A DNA stretch of 64,000 nt from assembly GCA_016192825.1 (NCBI GenBank), contig JACPTK010000050.1, forward strand, positions 1-64,000, written 5' to 3'. Below, one piece after another: positions 41,294 to 49,877 of the stretch. The translations under genes and the position numbers were made by a program. This DNA is from Betaproteobacteria bacterium. Lineage in GTDB: Bacteria; Pseudomonadota; Gammaproteobacteria; Burkholderiales; SG8-41. Numbering within the stretch: the first letter of the stretch is position 1; every line of letters begins with the position of its first letter. Under the pieces are notes generated by a model. It was not told where the DNA came from. It was given only the letters and a program-made list of their open reading frames with translations, and made no database searches.

Positions 41294-42286
41294 ATGAAAA
41301 TCAACCGCATACGCGTGCTGGCGTTTGTCGCAGGCGCAACGCTTTTCTCCTACGTTTCCATGGGGCATGCGGCTTCCGGAGCGCTCGCATACCCGGAACG
41401 TCCCATACGGATGGTGGTTCCCTTTCCCGCAGGTGGAGGAGTGGATGTCGTGACCCGCATGCTTGCCCAAGAAATGACGGAGAAGCTCGGGCAGCAGGTG
41501 GTCGTGGACAATCGATCGGGAGCGAGCGGGATCGTTGGAACGGAGATCGTGGCCAAGGCGACGCGAGATGGCTACACGCTGCTGATGGGCAACGTGGCCA
41601 CGCATGCGGTAAACGTGAACCTCTACAGGAAGCTTTCCTACGATCCGCTCAAGGACTTTGCGCCGGTAACGAGAGTCGCCGTGGTGCACGAGATTCTCGT
41701 CGTGCATCCCTCGGTGCCGGCGACGTCGGTCAAGGCGCTGATCGCTCTTGCGAAGAGCAAGCCAGGGCAACTCACGTTTGGCTCGGCGGGCAACGGAACG
41801 CCTCCCCACCTGGCTGGAGAGCTGTTCAAGTCGCTCGCCGGCGTGAATATCCTGCATGTGCCCTACAAGGGCACGCCGCTCGCGCTCTCGGACCTCATGG
41901 GCGGGCAGATCACGATGATCTTCAGCAACATCCTGTCCGCGCTGCCACTGGTCAAGTCCGGAAAGCTCCGCGCCCTGGGCGTGTCGAGCCTCAAGCGGTC
42001 TCACGTCGCCCCGGATGTCCCGACGATCTCCGAATCAGGCCTCCCGGGTTACCAGAAGAACAGCTGGTACGGGGTCCTCGCCCCGGCAGGAACGCCGAAT
42101 GCCGTGATCGCAAAACTGAACGGCACGATAGTGGCGGCGCTCGGAGTGCCAGCGGTGCTTGATCGCCTGGCCAGGCAGGGGGCGGAAATCGAGACAAGCT
42201 CACCGGAAGAATTTCGCAATTTCATCCAGTCTGAAATAAAGCGATACGCGACCATCATCAAGAACAGCGGCCTGCGAGTGGAGTGA
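41294..42286 (+). CDS. Bug receptor with a downstream amidohydrolase (pair 1)
   Basis: A 330-residue receptor: signal peptide MKINRIRVLAFVAGATLFSY to about residue 28 (GHAA), then YPERPIRMVVPFPAGGGVDV and VDNRSGASGIVGTEIVAKAT. ATG 41294 is chosen because the upstream frame reads through the divergent promoter. The amidohydrolase at 42343 follows after 56 bases. This receptor/amidohydrolase order is repeated at 43342/44338. Confidence 0.9.
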   Translation: MKINRIRVLAFVAGATLFSYVSMGHAASGALAYPERPIRMVVPFPAGGGVDVVTRMLAQEMTEKLGQQVVVDNRSGASGIVGTEIVAKATRDGYTLLMGNVATHAVNVNLYRKLSYDPLKDFAPVTRVAVVHEILVVHPSVPATSVKALIALAKSKPGQLTFGSAGNGTPPHLAGELFKSLAGVNILHVPYKGTPLALSDLMGGQITMIFSNILSALPLVKSGKLRALGVSSLKRSHVAPDVPTISESGLPGYQKNSWYGVLAPAGTPNAVIAKLNGTIVAALGVPAVLDRLARQGAEIETSSPEEFRNFIQSEIKRYATIIKNSGLRVE

Positions 42287-42342
42287 ACGGTTCGAGCCGC
42301 AGCGACGTTCGCGTGCCACGAATACTTCGGAAAGGGAAAGGG

Positions 42343-43263
42343 ATGCGGATCATCGATGTGCGTTGCAGGGTGACGGTCAAGGAAGCCGGGGACTACTTCG
42401 CCAACACGGCCAAGCAGGCGGGGCGATTCCATTTTTACCGCACGCGGCCTCTTATCGAGGAGATCAAGTCGTACGCCAAAGGGACCATGGAGGCGTTTCT
42501 CGAGGAGATCGGCGAGGCCGACATCCACACGGCGGTGTCGGTATCGGGCCAGACGCCTGGAGGAATAGTCATCGGCGGCAAGCCCAAGGCGGCGCGAACC
42601 ATGTCAAACGACCTGATGGCGAAGCTGCAGAAGGAGAACTGGGGGCGCATCATCGGGGTGGCCGGCATAGACGCTGGAAACGTGCTGCACAACGCACTGG
42701 ACGAAATCGAACGCTGCTATCGACTGGGCCTTAGGGTGGTCTTTATCGAGCCGGGTCGGTCGCCGGGCTGCGACGTTGATGACCGGCGGCTATACCCGAT
42801 CTACGAGAAGTGCGCCGAGCGGGACATGATGCTGATTCCGCAGACCTCCGGTCTATACGCCGGCAAGAACATGGACTGCTGCCATCCGCACCGGCTGGAC
42901 AAGGTGGCGCAGGATTTTCCTTCATTGCGAATACTCGCCGGGCACGGATGCTACCCATACGTGCGCGAGGCAATCATTCTCGCCGCGCGGAATGAAAACG
43001 TGTTCGTTTCCCCCGACATGTATCTCATTCAATTGGGGACCGAGGAATGGGTCAAGGCGGTCAACAGAAATTTTTTCGGATTCCAGGATCAGTTCCTGTT
43101 CGGTTCGGGGTTCCCGGCGGTGCCGATATTGCCGTTCATGAAGGAGTTCTGGAAAGTCCCCTTCAAGGAAGAGGTGCTTCCGAAGATTCTCTACAAGAAT
43201 GCTTTGCGGGCTTTCAAGCTCGAGCAGGATCCGACATTCAAAAAGCTGTACGCGGAGCGGTAA
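42343..43263 (+). CDS. Amidohydrolase-family TIM-barrel protein (pair 1)
   Basis: A 306-residue member of the amidohydrolase 2 group. MRIIDVRCRV is the first strand, but the usual HxH is absent. VFIEPGRSPGCDVDDRRLYP and LRILAGHGCYPYVREAIILA match the middle, the latter with the conserved strand His. FLFGSGFPAVPILPFMKEFW is where GTDxP is expected, with the metal Asp replaced. Loss of these ligands suggests a metal-independent activity such as a lyase or decarboxylase, or a non-catalytic role. AAAGGGAAAGGG precedes the ATG. It is a paralogue of the product of 44338. Confidence 0.75.
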   Translation: MRIIDVRCRVTVKEAGDYFANTAKQAGRFHFYRTRPLIEEIKSYAKGTMEAFLEEIGEADIHTAVSVSGQTPGGIVIGGKPKAARTMSNDLMAKLQKENWGRIIGVAGIDAGNVLHNALDEIERCYRLGLRVVFIEPGRSPGCDVDDRRLYPIYEKCAERDMMLIPQTSGLYAGKNMDCCHPHRLDKVAQDFPSLRILAGHGCYPYVREAIILAARNENVFVSPDMYLIQLGTEEWVKAVNRNFFGFQDQFLFGSGFPAVPILPFMKEFWKVPFKEEVLPKILYKNALRAFKLEQDPTFKKLYAER

Positions 43264-43282
43264 GCAGATCCGATGGGTGTAA

Positions 43283-43304
43283 CGGGACACCGTGACCTGT
43301 CCCG
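43283..43304 (+). terminator. Hairpin between two receptor/amidohydrolase pairs
   Basis: CGGGACA at 43283-43289 pairs with TGTCCCG at 43298-43304 around an 8-base loop, 20 bases after the amidohydrolase stop. There is no T-run, so it may be a weak terminator or an mRNA-stabilizing hairpin within one transcript. Confidence 0.35.
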
Positions 43305-43341
43305 GGTTGTTGACGGACACGTTTTTAGGAGACCAATCGTC

Positions 43342-44313
43342 ATGAAAGGACCATTTCCATTTCGGCTGTTTCTGTTGCCGTTGCTGCTTGCGTGTCATCT
43401 GCCGGTTGTCGCGGCAGACAGCTACCCGGAGCGGCCATTGCGCCTCGTCGTTCCGTATCCCCCGGGAGGGGCGGCTGACGTGATCGGCCGGATGCTCGCG
43501 AGAAAGCTGGCGGACGATCTGGGGCAGCAGGTCATCGTCGACAACCGGGCCGGCGGCGGGCAGGTCATCGGCACCGACATCGTGGCCAAGGCGACGCCGG
43601 ATGGCTACACGATCCTGCAGGCCTCGATTACGCATTCAATCAATCCGGGCCTGGTGTCCAAGCTGCCTTACGACTCCGTCAGGGACTTCACGCCGATATC
43701 GCTGCTCGCGAGCTCACCGCTCGTTCTCGTGGTGCATCCCTCGGTGCCCGCCAGGTCCGTCAAGGAGCTCGTTTCCCTGGCGAAGGCGAGACCCGGCGCG
43801 CTCAACTTCGCGTCTGCCGGGAACGGATCGGGCGGGCATCTTGCGATGGCGCTGTTGGCGGAGATGACCAATACCCGGATGGTCCACGTGCCCTACAAGG
43901 GGGCGGGCCCCGCGTTGATCGATTTGATAGCCGGCCAGGTTCAGATGATCATCACCAGTCCCCTGGCCGCCGTTCCACACGTGAAAGCCGGAAAACTGCG
44001 CCTGCTCGGTGTCTCCAGCAAGGCGCGGACAGCAGCGATGCCCGATGTGCCCGCCATTTCGGAAGCCGTGCCGGGCTACGAGGCTTCACTGTGGTATGCG
44101 TTCCTGGCGCCCCGCGGGATCCCCGGCAATGCCGCTTCCCGGCTGAACGCGGCGGTGTTGAAGGCGCTGGCCTTGCCGGATGTCCGCGCGCTGTTCGAGA
44201 AGAGCGGCGTGGAAATCGTGGGGAGCTCTCCCGAAGACCTGGCGAGTTTTCTCAGGAAAGAAATAGCAAAGTGGCGGAAAGTCATCGAGGCCGCCGGTAT
44301 ACGCCAGGGATAG
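43342..44313 (+). CDS. Bug receptor with a downstream amidohydrolase (pair 2)
   Basis: A 323-residue receptor: signal peptide MKGPFPFRLFLLPLLLACHL to VVAA, then SYPERPLRLVVPYPPGGAAD and VDNRAGGGQVIGTDIVAKAT. TTAGGAGACC precedes the ATG, and the 23 codons upstream in the open frame lie in the hairpin region. The next gene starts within 4 to 25 bases of its stop, so they are clearly co-transcribed. Confidence 0.9.
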   Translation: MKGPFPFRLFLLPLLLACHLPVVAADSYPERPLRLVVPYPPGGAADVIGRMLARKLADDLGQQVIVDNRAGGGQVIGTDIVAKATPDGYTILQASITHSINPGLVSKLPYDSVRDFTPISLLASSPLVLVVHPSVPARSVKELVSLAKARPGALNFASAGNGSGGHLAMALLAEMTNTRMVHVPYKGAGPALIDLIAGQVQMIITSPLAAVPHVKAGKLRLLGVSSKARTAAMPDVPAISEAVPGYEASLWYAFLAPRGIPGNAASRLNAAVLKALALPDVRALFEKSGVEIVGSSPEDLASFLRKEIAKWRKVIEAAGIRQG

Positions 44314-44337
44314 ACCATGCGACCAGAGGCGCCGGGA

Positions 44338-45180
44338 ATGCGCATTATTGATTTTAGATTGCGGCCTCCGTTCGGGTCGTACCTGAATACGATCATGTAC
44401 GCCAACATCGAGCGCACGGCAGTCAGCGCGAAGAAGAAGGGAATGGACGTCGCCCGGTCGGCGCGCGAGCGGTCGATCGATCTTCTGATCCAGGAAATGG
44501 ATCAGGCGCAAGTCACGTTGGGCGTCGCCCCGGGGAGGACCGGCGGCGTCTTCGGCACGATGAGCAACGATGACCTGACGCAATTGATCAAGAACTATCC
44601 CGGCAGGTTTGCCGGTTTCGCGGGCATCGACCCGGTGAACCGGAAGCGCGCGATCCAGGAAATAGACCGCGCCATGCAGATCGGCCTGAAAGGCGTGGTG
44701 CTCGAACCCGGGCTGTCCCATGCCCCGATGCACATCGACGATGCCAGGGTCTATCCGCTCTACGCCCATTGCGAGGATCGCGGAATCCCGGTTCTGCTCA
44801 TGGCGGGCGGCAATGCCGGGCCGGACTGCTCCTACAGCTCGCCAGAGCATATCGACCGCGTTGCACGCGATTTCCCGGATCTGGTGCTGATCTCCGGCCA
44901 TGGCAACTGGCCGTGGGTCGGCGAAATCATCCATGTCTGCTACCGCAGACCCAATGTGCACTTGTCTCCCGACACCTACATGTTCGGCATGCCGGGGGCG
45001 AGGGATTACGTGGATGCGGTCAACGGTTTTCTTTCCAACCGCTTTCTTTTCGGAACGGCTTATCCGTTCGTGTCCTTGAAATCCGCGGTCGACCGCTTCC
45101 TGCAACTGGGCATAAAAGAGGAATTTCTGGATGACGTGCTCTACGCCAATGCAGCGCGGATCCTGCGGCTCAACGCCTGA
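44338..45180 (+). CDS. Amidohydrolase-family TIM-barrel protein (pair 2)
   Basis: A 280-residue paralogue of the product of 42343, sharing MRIIDxRxR, TMSNDDL, GVVLEPGLSHAPMHIDDARV, LVLISGHGNWPWVGEIIHVC and FLFGTAYPFVSLKSAVDRFL. As there, the first-strand HxH and the GTDxP Asp are missing while the strand-6 His is kept, so the lost ligands are a feature of this subgroup rather than random damage. ATG 44338 matches the paralogue's start. ATG 44317, four bases after the receptor stop, is the alternative. Confidence 0.75.
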   Translation: MRIIDFRLRPPFGSYLNTIMYANIERTAVSAKKKGMDVARSARERSIDLLIQEMDQAQVTLGVAPGRTGGVFGTMSNDDLTQLIKNYPGRFAGFAGIDPVNRKRAIQEIDRAMQIGLKGVVLEPGLSHAPMHIDDARVYPLYAHCEDRGIPVLLMAGGNAGPDCSYSSPEHIDRVARDFPDLVLISGHGNWPWVGEIIHVCYRRPNVHLSPDTYMFGMPGARDYVDAVNGFLSNRFLFGTAYPFVSLKSAVDRFLQLGIKEEFLDDVLYANAARILRLNA

Positions 45181-45416
45181 TGGCCCGTTGCGGTGTCCTG
45201 CCTGGCCGCCCGTGCCCGGGCGGAGGGAGTCAGGTTGAGGCGTCCCGAGTCTCTCGGACAGTAAATCAGGCTTAGCGACGAGTCTCCCGCACTGCTGGGG
45301 TCACCCTTCACCCTTCCGCCTTCATCCTTGTTTTTGCCCCGTCGCCCATCACTCATCTCCCCGGCCGCTGGCCGGGGTCGCGTTGTAAGATCAGGCCAAC
45401 GTGGGAGGGACAGCGC
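45181..45416. other. Intergenic region before the alcohol dehydrogenase gene
   Basis: No gene is seen. It contains a C-rich block (TCACCCTTCACCCTTCCGCC near 45300) like those near 49265 and 54990, and CGTGGGAGGGACAGCGC just before the ATG, which supplies the ribosome site. Confidence 0.4.
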
Positions 45417-46430
45417 ATGAAAGTCTACAGGCTCGACCCGGTCGGCACGCTCGACGGCCTGAAGCTTGGCGAGGAGGAGGACCGCCGCCCCGGTCCGGGG
45501 GAAGTCGCGATCCGCATCCGCGCGACCTCTCTCAATTACCGCGACCTCAAGGTCGCCACGGGGGCCTACGAGCGGGGTGCGATCAAGCCGCGGGTGATTC
45601 CGCTTTCGGACGGCGCCGGCGAAGTCGCGGAAGCCGGCCCCGGGGTCACGCGCGTCAAGGTGGGCGACCGCGTCGCGGCGATCTTCGTGCAGCGCTGGCT
45701 CGCCGGGCGCGTCGATCCGGCATATGCGTCTTCCGCGCTCGGCGGCCCGTCGGACGGCGTGCTGGCCGAGCGCATCGTGCTCCCGGAGGAAGGCGTCGTC
45801 CCGATTCCCGCGCACCTCACCCTCGAGGAGGCGGCCACCCTGCCGTGCGCGGCCGTCACCGCCTGGCACGCCCTGTTCGCCCGCGGCGGGCTGACCGCGG
45901 GCGAGACCGTGCTGACGCTGGGCACCGGCGGCGTGTCGCTGTTCGCGGCGCAGTTCGCGCGCCTGGCGGGGGCGCGCGTGATCGTCACCTCGGGCAGCGA
46001 AGAGAAGATCGCGCGGTTGAGGGCGATGGGCATCACCGACGTGGTGAACTACCGCGCCACGCCCGACTGGGAGCGCGCGGTCATGGACCTGACGGGCGGG
46101 CAGGGCGCCGACCACGTGGTCGAGCTGGGCGGCGCGGGAACGTTCCGGAAATCGCTCCTCGCGCTCCGCGTGGGCGGGCGGCTCTACGCGATCGGCAATC
46201 TCGCGGGCGAGGCCCAGATCAACCCGCAGATGATCCTCGCCAAGCGCGCCAACGTGCACGGCATCCAGGTCGGCAGCCGGGAGATGTTCGAAGCCATGAA
46301 CCGGGCGATCTCTCAGGCAAGGCTCAAACCGGTCATCAACCGGCAGTTCGAGTTCGGGGATGCCCGGGCGGCCTACGACTATCTGGCCGGCCGCACGCAC
46401 TTCGGCAAGATCGTCATCCGCGGCGCGTGA
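45417..46430 (+). CDS. Zinc-type alcohol dehydrogenase/quinone oxidoreductase family (MDR)
   Basis: A 337-residue medium-chain dehydrogenase/reductase. RATSLNYRDLKVATG and PLSDGAGEVAEAGPGVTRVK form the GroES-like domain, and TLGTGGVSLFAAQFARLAGA is the nucleotide site of the Rossmann domain. The structural-zinc cysteine cluster and the catalytic Cys are absent (YRDL replaces the C/GxD ligand region), so it belongs to the zinc-free quinone-oxidoreductase-like branch. NADPH-dependent reduction of a carbonyl or enone is likely. It appears to be a single-gene unit. Confidence 0.85.
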   Translation: MKVYRLDPVGTLDGLKLGEEEDRRPGPGEVAIRIRATSLNYRDLKVATGAYERGAIKPRVIPLSDGAGEVAEAGPGVTRVKVGDRVAAIFVQRWLAGRVDPAYASSALGGPSDGVLAERIVLPEEGVVPIPAHLTLEEAATLPCAAVTAWHALFARGGLTAGETVLTLGTGGVSLFAAQFARLAGARVIVTSGSEEKIARLRAMGITDVVNYRATPDWERAVMDLTGGQGADHVVELGGAGTFRKSLLALRVGGRLYAIGNLAGEAQINPQMILAKRANVHGIQVGSREMFEAMNRAISQARLKPVINRQFEFGDARAAYDYLAGRTHFGKIVIRGA

Positions 46431-46590
46431 AAAGGCGAAAGGAAAAGCCGTGAGGGCGGGAGCGCGTCAGGGCGTGAGAGCGAACGCTCAACTTCCCGGT
46501 CTCACGATCTCCCGATTTCACGAGTCAATCGACCCACTACCCACCATCCACCACCCACGGGGGTCGGGGTCCACTCACCCCTCACGCCAT

Positions 46591-47169
46591 TCAGCTCAGC
46601 AGTCCAAGCATTTCGAACTTCAAGTACAACTCGCGGCTGGCCCAGGCATCCGTCGCGGCGTAGGCGATCTGCGCCGGGGAGAGGCGCGGCGCGGCCCAGT
46701 TGGAGGTACGGTTGCCTTTGGGAATCCGGAAACCGAGGAGCATTCCGGCGAGATTGCGCACGCCGCTCTGGCCGAGGCCGCGGCGGCGCGCGACGACGCC
46801 CAGGTCGAGCGTGTTTTCCACCGTGAACGGAAATACCTCCTTGAGCTGGCGCAGATCGTGCGCGAGCCCGACGCCGGCCTTGACGACGGAAGGGCTCGCC
46901 AGCAACTCGACGAGGGCGGGGAAAACCTCCAGGCGGGTCAATTGGAACAAGTACACCGCGCGGGCCGTGGCCGCCTGGACCAGGCAGGGCAGGTGGCTCT
47001 CGCCCTTCCTGAAGGAGGGCCGCGTTTCCGTATCGAGGCCGACGACGCGCTCCTGCCGGAAGTCCGCCCGCGCATCGGCCAGCTCACGCAGCGTCGCCAC
47101 CAGCGACACCGTGCCCTCGTAGCGGCGGATCGGCAGCTCCGCCAGTGCTTCCTTGGAGATGCTTCTCAT
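46591..47169 (-). CDS. RNase D-like 3'-5' exonuclease (DEDDy)
   Basis: A 192-residue stand-alone exonuclease domain. VVGLDTETRPSF gives the first D-E pair, GLAHDLRQLKEVF the second Asp, and AYAATDAWASRELYLKF the Tyr and last Asp of the DEDDy set. There is no HRDC domain, so it is shorter than RNase D and matches the small RnhD/KlenowX-like group acting on structured RNA or DNA ends. The ATG at 47169 is preferred over one 23 codons upstream, which lies in a CGCGGATCGCGGAT tandem repeat. Confidence 0.85.
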   Translation of the reverse strand: MRSISKEALAELPIRRYEGTVSLVATLRELADARADFRQERVVGLDTETRPSFRKGESHLPCLVQAATARAVYLFQLTRLEVFPALVELLASPSVVKAGVGLAHDLRQLKEVFPFTVENTLDLGVVARRRGLGQSGVRNLAGMLLGFRIPKGNRTSNWAAPRLSPAQIAYAATDAWASRELYLKFEMLGLLS

Positions 47170-47378
47170 CGGGGATGAGTGGCCAGAATACTCCAATTTC
47201 GCGTGACTCGCGGATCGCGGATCGCGGCTCGTGATCAAGAAGGCCGGCTTGGTCGTCTGTCCCCTCGGAAGATGAACTGTTGATGCAGGTCAAGCAGGCC
47301 GCCCGGGGCGTCCAATAGAATGGACACAGCCGCCTGTCCGTTGCTGCAGTTGTGAGTGATGCGTGATGATCCTTGTTC

Positions 47379-47780
47379 ATGCCTCGTCGCTCGTCGCCAG
47401 GTGACGCGGAAACCTCAGAGCCAGGAAATTCTCCCTTGAATACCGGTGCCACCGAGTCCAGCCGCAAGGCGCAGATCGACGCGCTGCTGCTCAAGCTCCC
47501 GGGCGTCAGCACAGGAAAAATCAACGGCCTCGACGCCTACTTCGTCAGCGACAAGATGTTCGCTTGCATCAGCGGCCGCGGTGTCGGACTGCGTCTGCCC
47601 GCCGCCATCGCGACCGAACTGCAGTTCTCGAGGGACAACGTCGTCCCGTTTCAACCCGGCGGCATGGCCAGCTCGAGGGAGTGGATACAGATCGACCGCG
47701 CCGACGCGGCTGAGTACGAGAAGGATCTCCCGCTGTTTCAGGCCTCGCTCGAGTTCGTGAAAGCCGCCCGGGCCCGCTAG
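47379..47780 (+). CDS. TfoX N-terminal-like/YjbR-type small protein
   Basis: A 133-residue protein. KINGLDAYFVSDKMFACISG followed by GVGLRLPAAIATEL and FQPGGMASSREWIQI matches the small TfoX N-terminal/MmcQ-like fold found in many proteobacteria, whose function is not established. The stop TAG (47778-47780) is the first three bases of the adjoining hairpin element, so the original C-terminus may have been longer. The TTG two codons upstream is an alternative start. Confidence 0.7.
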   Translation: MPRRSSPGDAETSEPGNSPLNTGATESSRKAQIDALLLKLPGVSTGKINGLDAYFVSDKMFACISGRGVGLRLPAAIATELQFSRDNVVPFQPGGMASSREWIQIDRADAAEYEKDLPLFQASLEFVKAARAR

Positions 47781-47986
47781 GAGTTTGTCGGACTTAGCGC
47801 CGACAAACTCCTGATGCAAAACCGCCAGCGCAAAAGCGAAAGGAAAAGGCCGTGAAAACCCTGTTTTCAGCCTGCTCGCGCGCCCGTTGGAGGCCAAGAA
47901 CGGTCGTCATCCCGAATTTTGGTCGAAATTCGCAGGCGGTTTTGCTGTCAGCAGCCTGTCGGAATACCAAGTCCGACAGGCTGCTA
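47778..47986 (+). repeat. TAG-hairpin element (209 bp)
   Basis: Left hairpin TAGGAGTTTGTCGGACTTAG...ACAAACTCCT, inner repeat GCAAAACCGCC/GGCGGTTTTGC, right hairpin ending GTCCGACAGGCTGCTA. Both ends are in CTAG. The interior matches 18945-19177 without its 24-bp duplication. It overlaps the stop codon of the TfoX-like gene. Confidence 0.85.
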
Positions 47987-48009
47987 GACCGGCGCGGGAA
48001 ATGAACCTC

Positions 48010-48065
48010 GGGGGACGGACCACCAAGGATCGGCCACGGTAGCGCCGTCCCGGTGGTCCGTCCCC
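48010..48065. repeat. Inverted repeat upstream of the HD-domain gene
   Basis: GGGGACGGACCACC (48011-48024) and GGTGGTCCGTCCCC (48052-48065) are a perfect 14-bp inverted repeat around a 27-base spacer. It could be a terminator without a T-run or a regulatory hairpin. Related single-arm sequences (GGGTCGGACCA, GGTGGTCCGTACCC) occur near 14090, 23890 and 35080. Confidence 0.6.
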
Positions 48066-48136
48066 TGAGTCGTCGCGGTCACCAGTATCGAATCACGCTT
48101 CTACGGCATGGCGGTGGCGGGGTTAAAATTCGCGAG

Positions 48137-49096
48137 ATGCGACGTAGCGATTTCGACATCACCGACAAGGTCCGCACCACCGACCCCGTAGAGGTCGGCA
48201 GCGAGGTCATCCGCCTGTACCTCGGCCTGTACTCGGGCAGGACGTCGCCCCAGATCGAGCGCGCGTTCAAGGACATGGCGCTGCTGTATCGCGGCGAGCA
48301 CCCCGATTACCACCCCTGCGATACCCCGTACCACGACATCCAGCACGTGCTCGACGTGACGCTGACGATGGCGCGCCTGCTCGACGGCTACGAGCGCGGC
48401 CGCCAGGGCGAGGCGCCGCTGCCGCCGGAGTACTTCGGTATCGGCGTCGTCACCGCGCTGTTCCACGATTTCGGCTACCTGCGGCGGCGCAGCGACCACA
48501 AGCACCGCTACGGCGCCGAATACACGCTCACGCACGTGTCGCGCGGATCGGATTTCCTGCTCGACTATTTCCCGAGGCTGGGCTGGGAGCAGTACGCCGC
48601 GGCGGCCTCGGAACTGGTGCACTTCACCGGTTACGAGCGCCCGGTCGAAACCATCCGCGTGGACGACCCGGTGCTGCACCGCGTCGGCGAGATCCTCGGC
48701 ACCGCCGACATCATCGCGCAGATGTCCGATCGCTGCTATCTGGAGAAGTGCCGCGAACGCCTCTACCCCGAGTTCGTACTGGGCGGGCTCGCGCTCCGCA
48801 AGCAGCCCGACGGCCACACCGTCACTGTGTACTCGTCCGGCTCCGACCTGGTGCACAAGACGCCCGGGTTCTATTTCAACGCGATGAAGCGGCTCGACGA
48901 GCAGCTGCACCGCGCCTACACCTACGCGGAAACGCATTTCGGCGGCCGGAACCTGTACCTCGAGGAGATGGACAAGAACGTCAGGTACGCGCAGCTGATG
49001 GCGACCGACGGCGGGCACGACCCGCTGCGCCGCACGCTGCCCATCACGCTGCCGCCACGCGTGCGCGGGTACCCGGAGGACCTGGTCATCCGCTGA
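48137..49096 (+). CDS. HD-domain phosphohydrolase-like protein
   Basis: A 319-residue protein. TPYHDIQHVLDVTLTMARLL and VVTALFHDFGYLRRRSDHKH give the His and His-Asp metal ligands of the HD superfamily, and AASELVHFTGYERP carries a further His. The layout is close to cyclic-nucleotide phosphodiesterase-type HD proteins, but no partner sensor domain is present. Start ATG 48137 is chosen because the upstream open frame runs through the inverted repeat. Confidence 0.75.
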   Translation: MRRSDFDITDKVRTTDPVEVGSEVIRLYLGLYSGRTSPQIERAFKDMALLYRGEHPDYHPCDTPYHDIQHVLDVTLTMARLLDGYERGRQGEAPLPPEYFGIGVVTALFHDFGYLRRRSDHKHRYGAEYTLTHVSRGSDFLLDYFPRLGWEQYAAAASELVHFTGYERPVETIRVDDPVLHRVGEILGTADIIAQMSDRCYLEKCRERLYPEFVLGGLALRKQPDGHTVTVYSSGSDLVHKTPGFYFNAMKRLDEQLHRAYTYAETHFGGRNLYLEEMDKNVRYAQLMATDGGHDPLRRTLPITLPPRVRGYPEDLVIR

Positions 49097-49376
49097 GAAG
49101 CCGGAACGGCGTAATTCGTGATTCGTGAGTGGACTTCCGCACTGCGGGGTGCGGCCTCCGATAGACCATTGCAGGAAATATAATCAATCTTGTCGGCCGC
49201 TCTGCGCGCCACCGGGGGTCGCATCCCCGAACGGGTTCGGGGCCCCTGCTCCACCCCTCGACGCGCTATCCTTCATCCATCCGCCTTCATCCTTCGGTCA
49301 TCACTCGTCACCGTGTCGCGATTGACGCGCGGCGGCCGGGAGTACACGATGTTGTCACTTGGAGCGAGGAGGCAGC

Positions 49377-49730
49377 ATGGCCGGCTGGATCACCGCGTTC
49401 AAAGTCATTCCCTGGGCGGAGCTGATCGCCGCCGCGCCGGCGGTCGTGAAGGGCGCGCGGCAGCTCTGGTCATCGGTGAGGACACAGGACGCGCCGCCGC
49501 TCGCCGGGCAGGGGCCGGAAGCCGCTCGGCGCACGCTCGAAGCGCAGGTCGCGGAGCTGCGCCAAGAACTGACCGCCGCCTCAGAGCTCGTCACGAGTCT
49601 TGCCGAGCAGAACAACCGCCTCGTCGGGGCGGTCGAGGTGCTGCGCGTGCGCACGCGCGTCTTTCTCGTGGTATTCGTGATCATGGCCCTCGCATTGGTC
49701 GGGCTGGCGATCGTCGTTGCGCTCAAGTGA
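49377..49730 (+). CDS. Small membrane protein with a coiled coil
   Basis: A 117-residue protein of unknown function. AGGAGG (49367-49372) sets the start. Residues 1-25 are amphipathic and hydrophobic, residues 52-85 (RTLEAQVAELRQELTAASEL onward) form a probable coiled coil, and the last 22 residues (FLVVFVIMALALVGLAIVVA) are a transmembrane segment. The tail-anchored topology and heptads suggest a membrane-bound oligomerization or scaffolding role. It is flanked by CGTGA-type repeats. I do not recognise the family. Confidence 0.7.
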   Translation: MAGWITAFKVIPWAELIAAAPAVVKGARQLWSSVRTQDAPPLAGQGPEAARRTLEAQVAELRQELTAASELVTSLAEQNNRLVGAVEVLRVRTRVFLVVFVIMALALVGLAIVVALK

Positions 49731-49877
49731 GGGCGGAGGGAGGAGGACCGTGAAAACCCGTGAAAGGTACCAGGTGATAGGTGATAGAAGCTTGAAAATC
49801 CCGCTTTGCGGTAGTCCAATCACTAATCATGATTCACGCCGTTCCTCGCAGATCACCCCTCCCGTCGCGAGGAAGAC

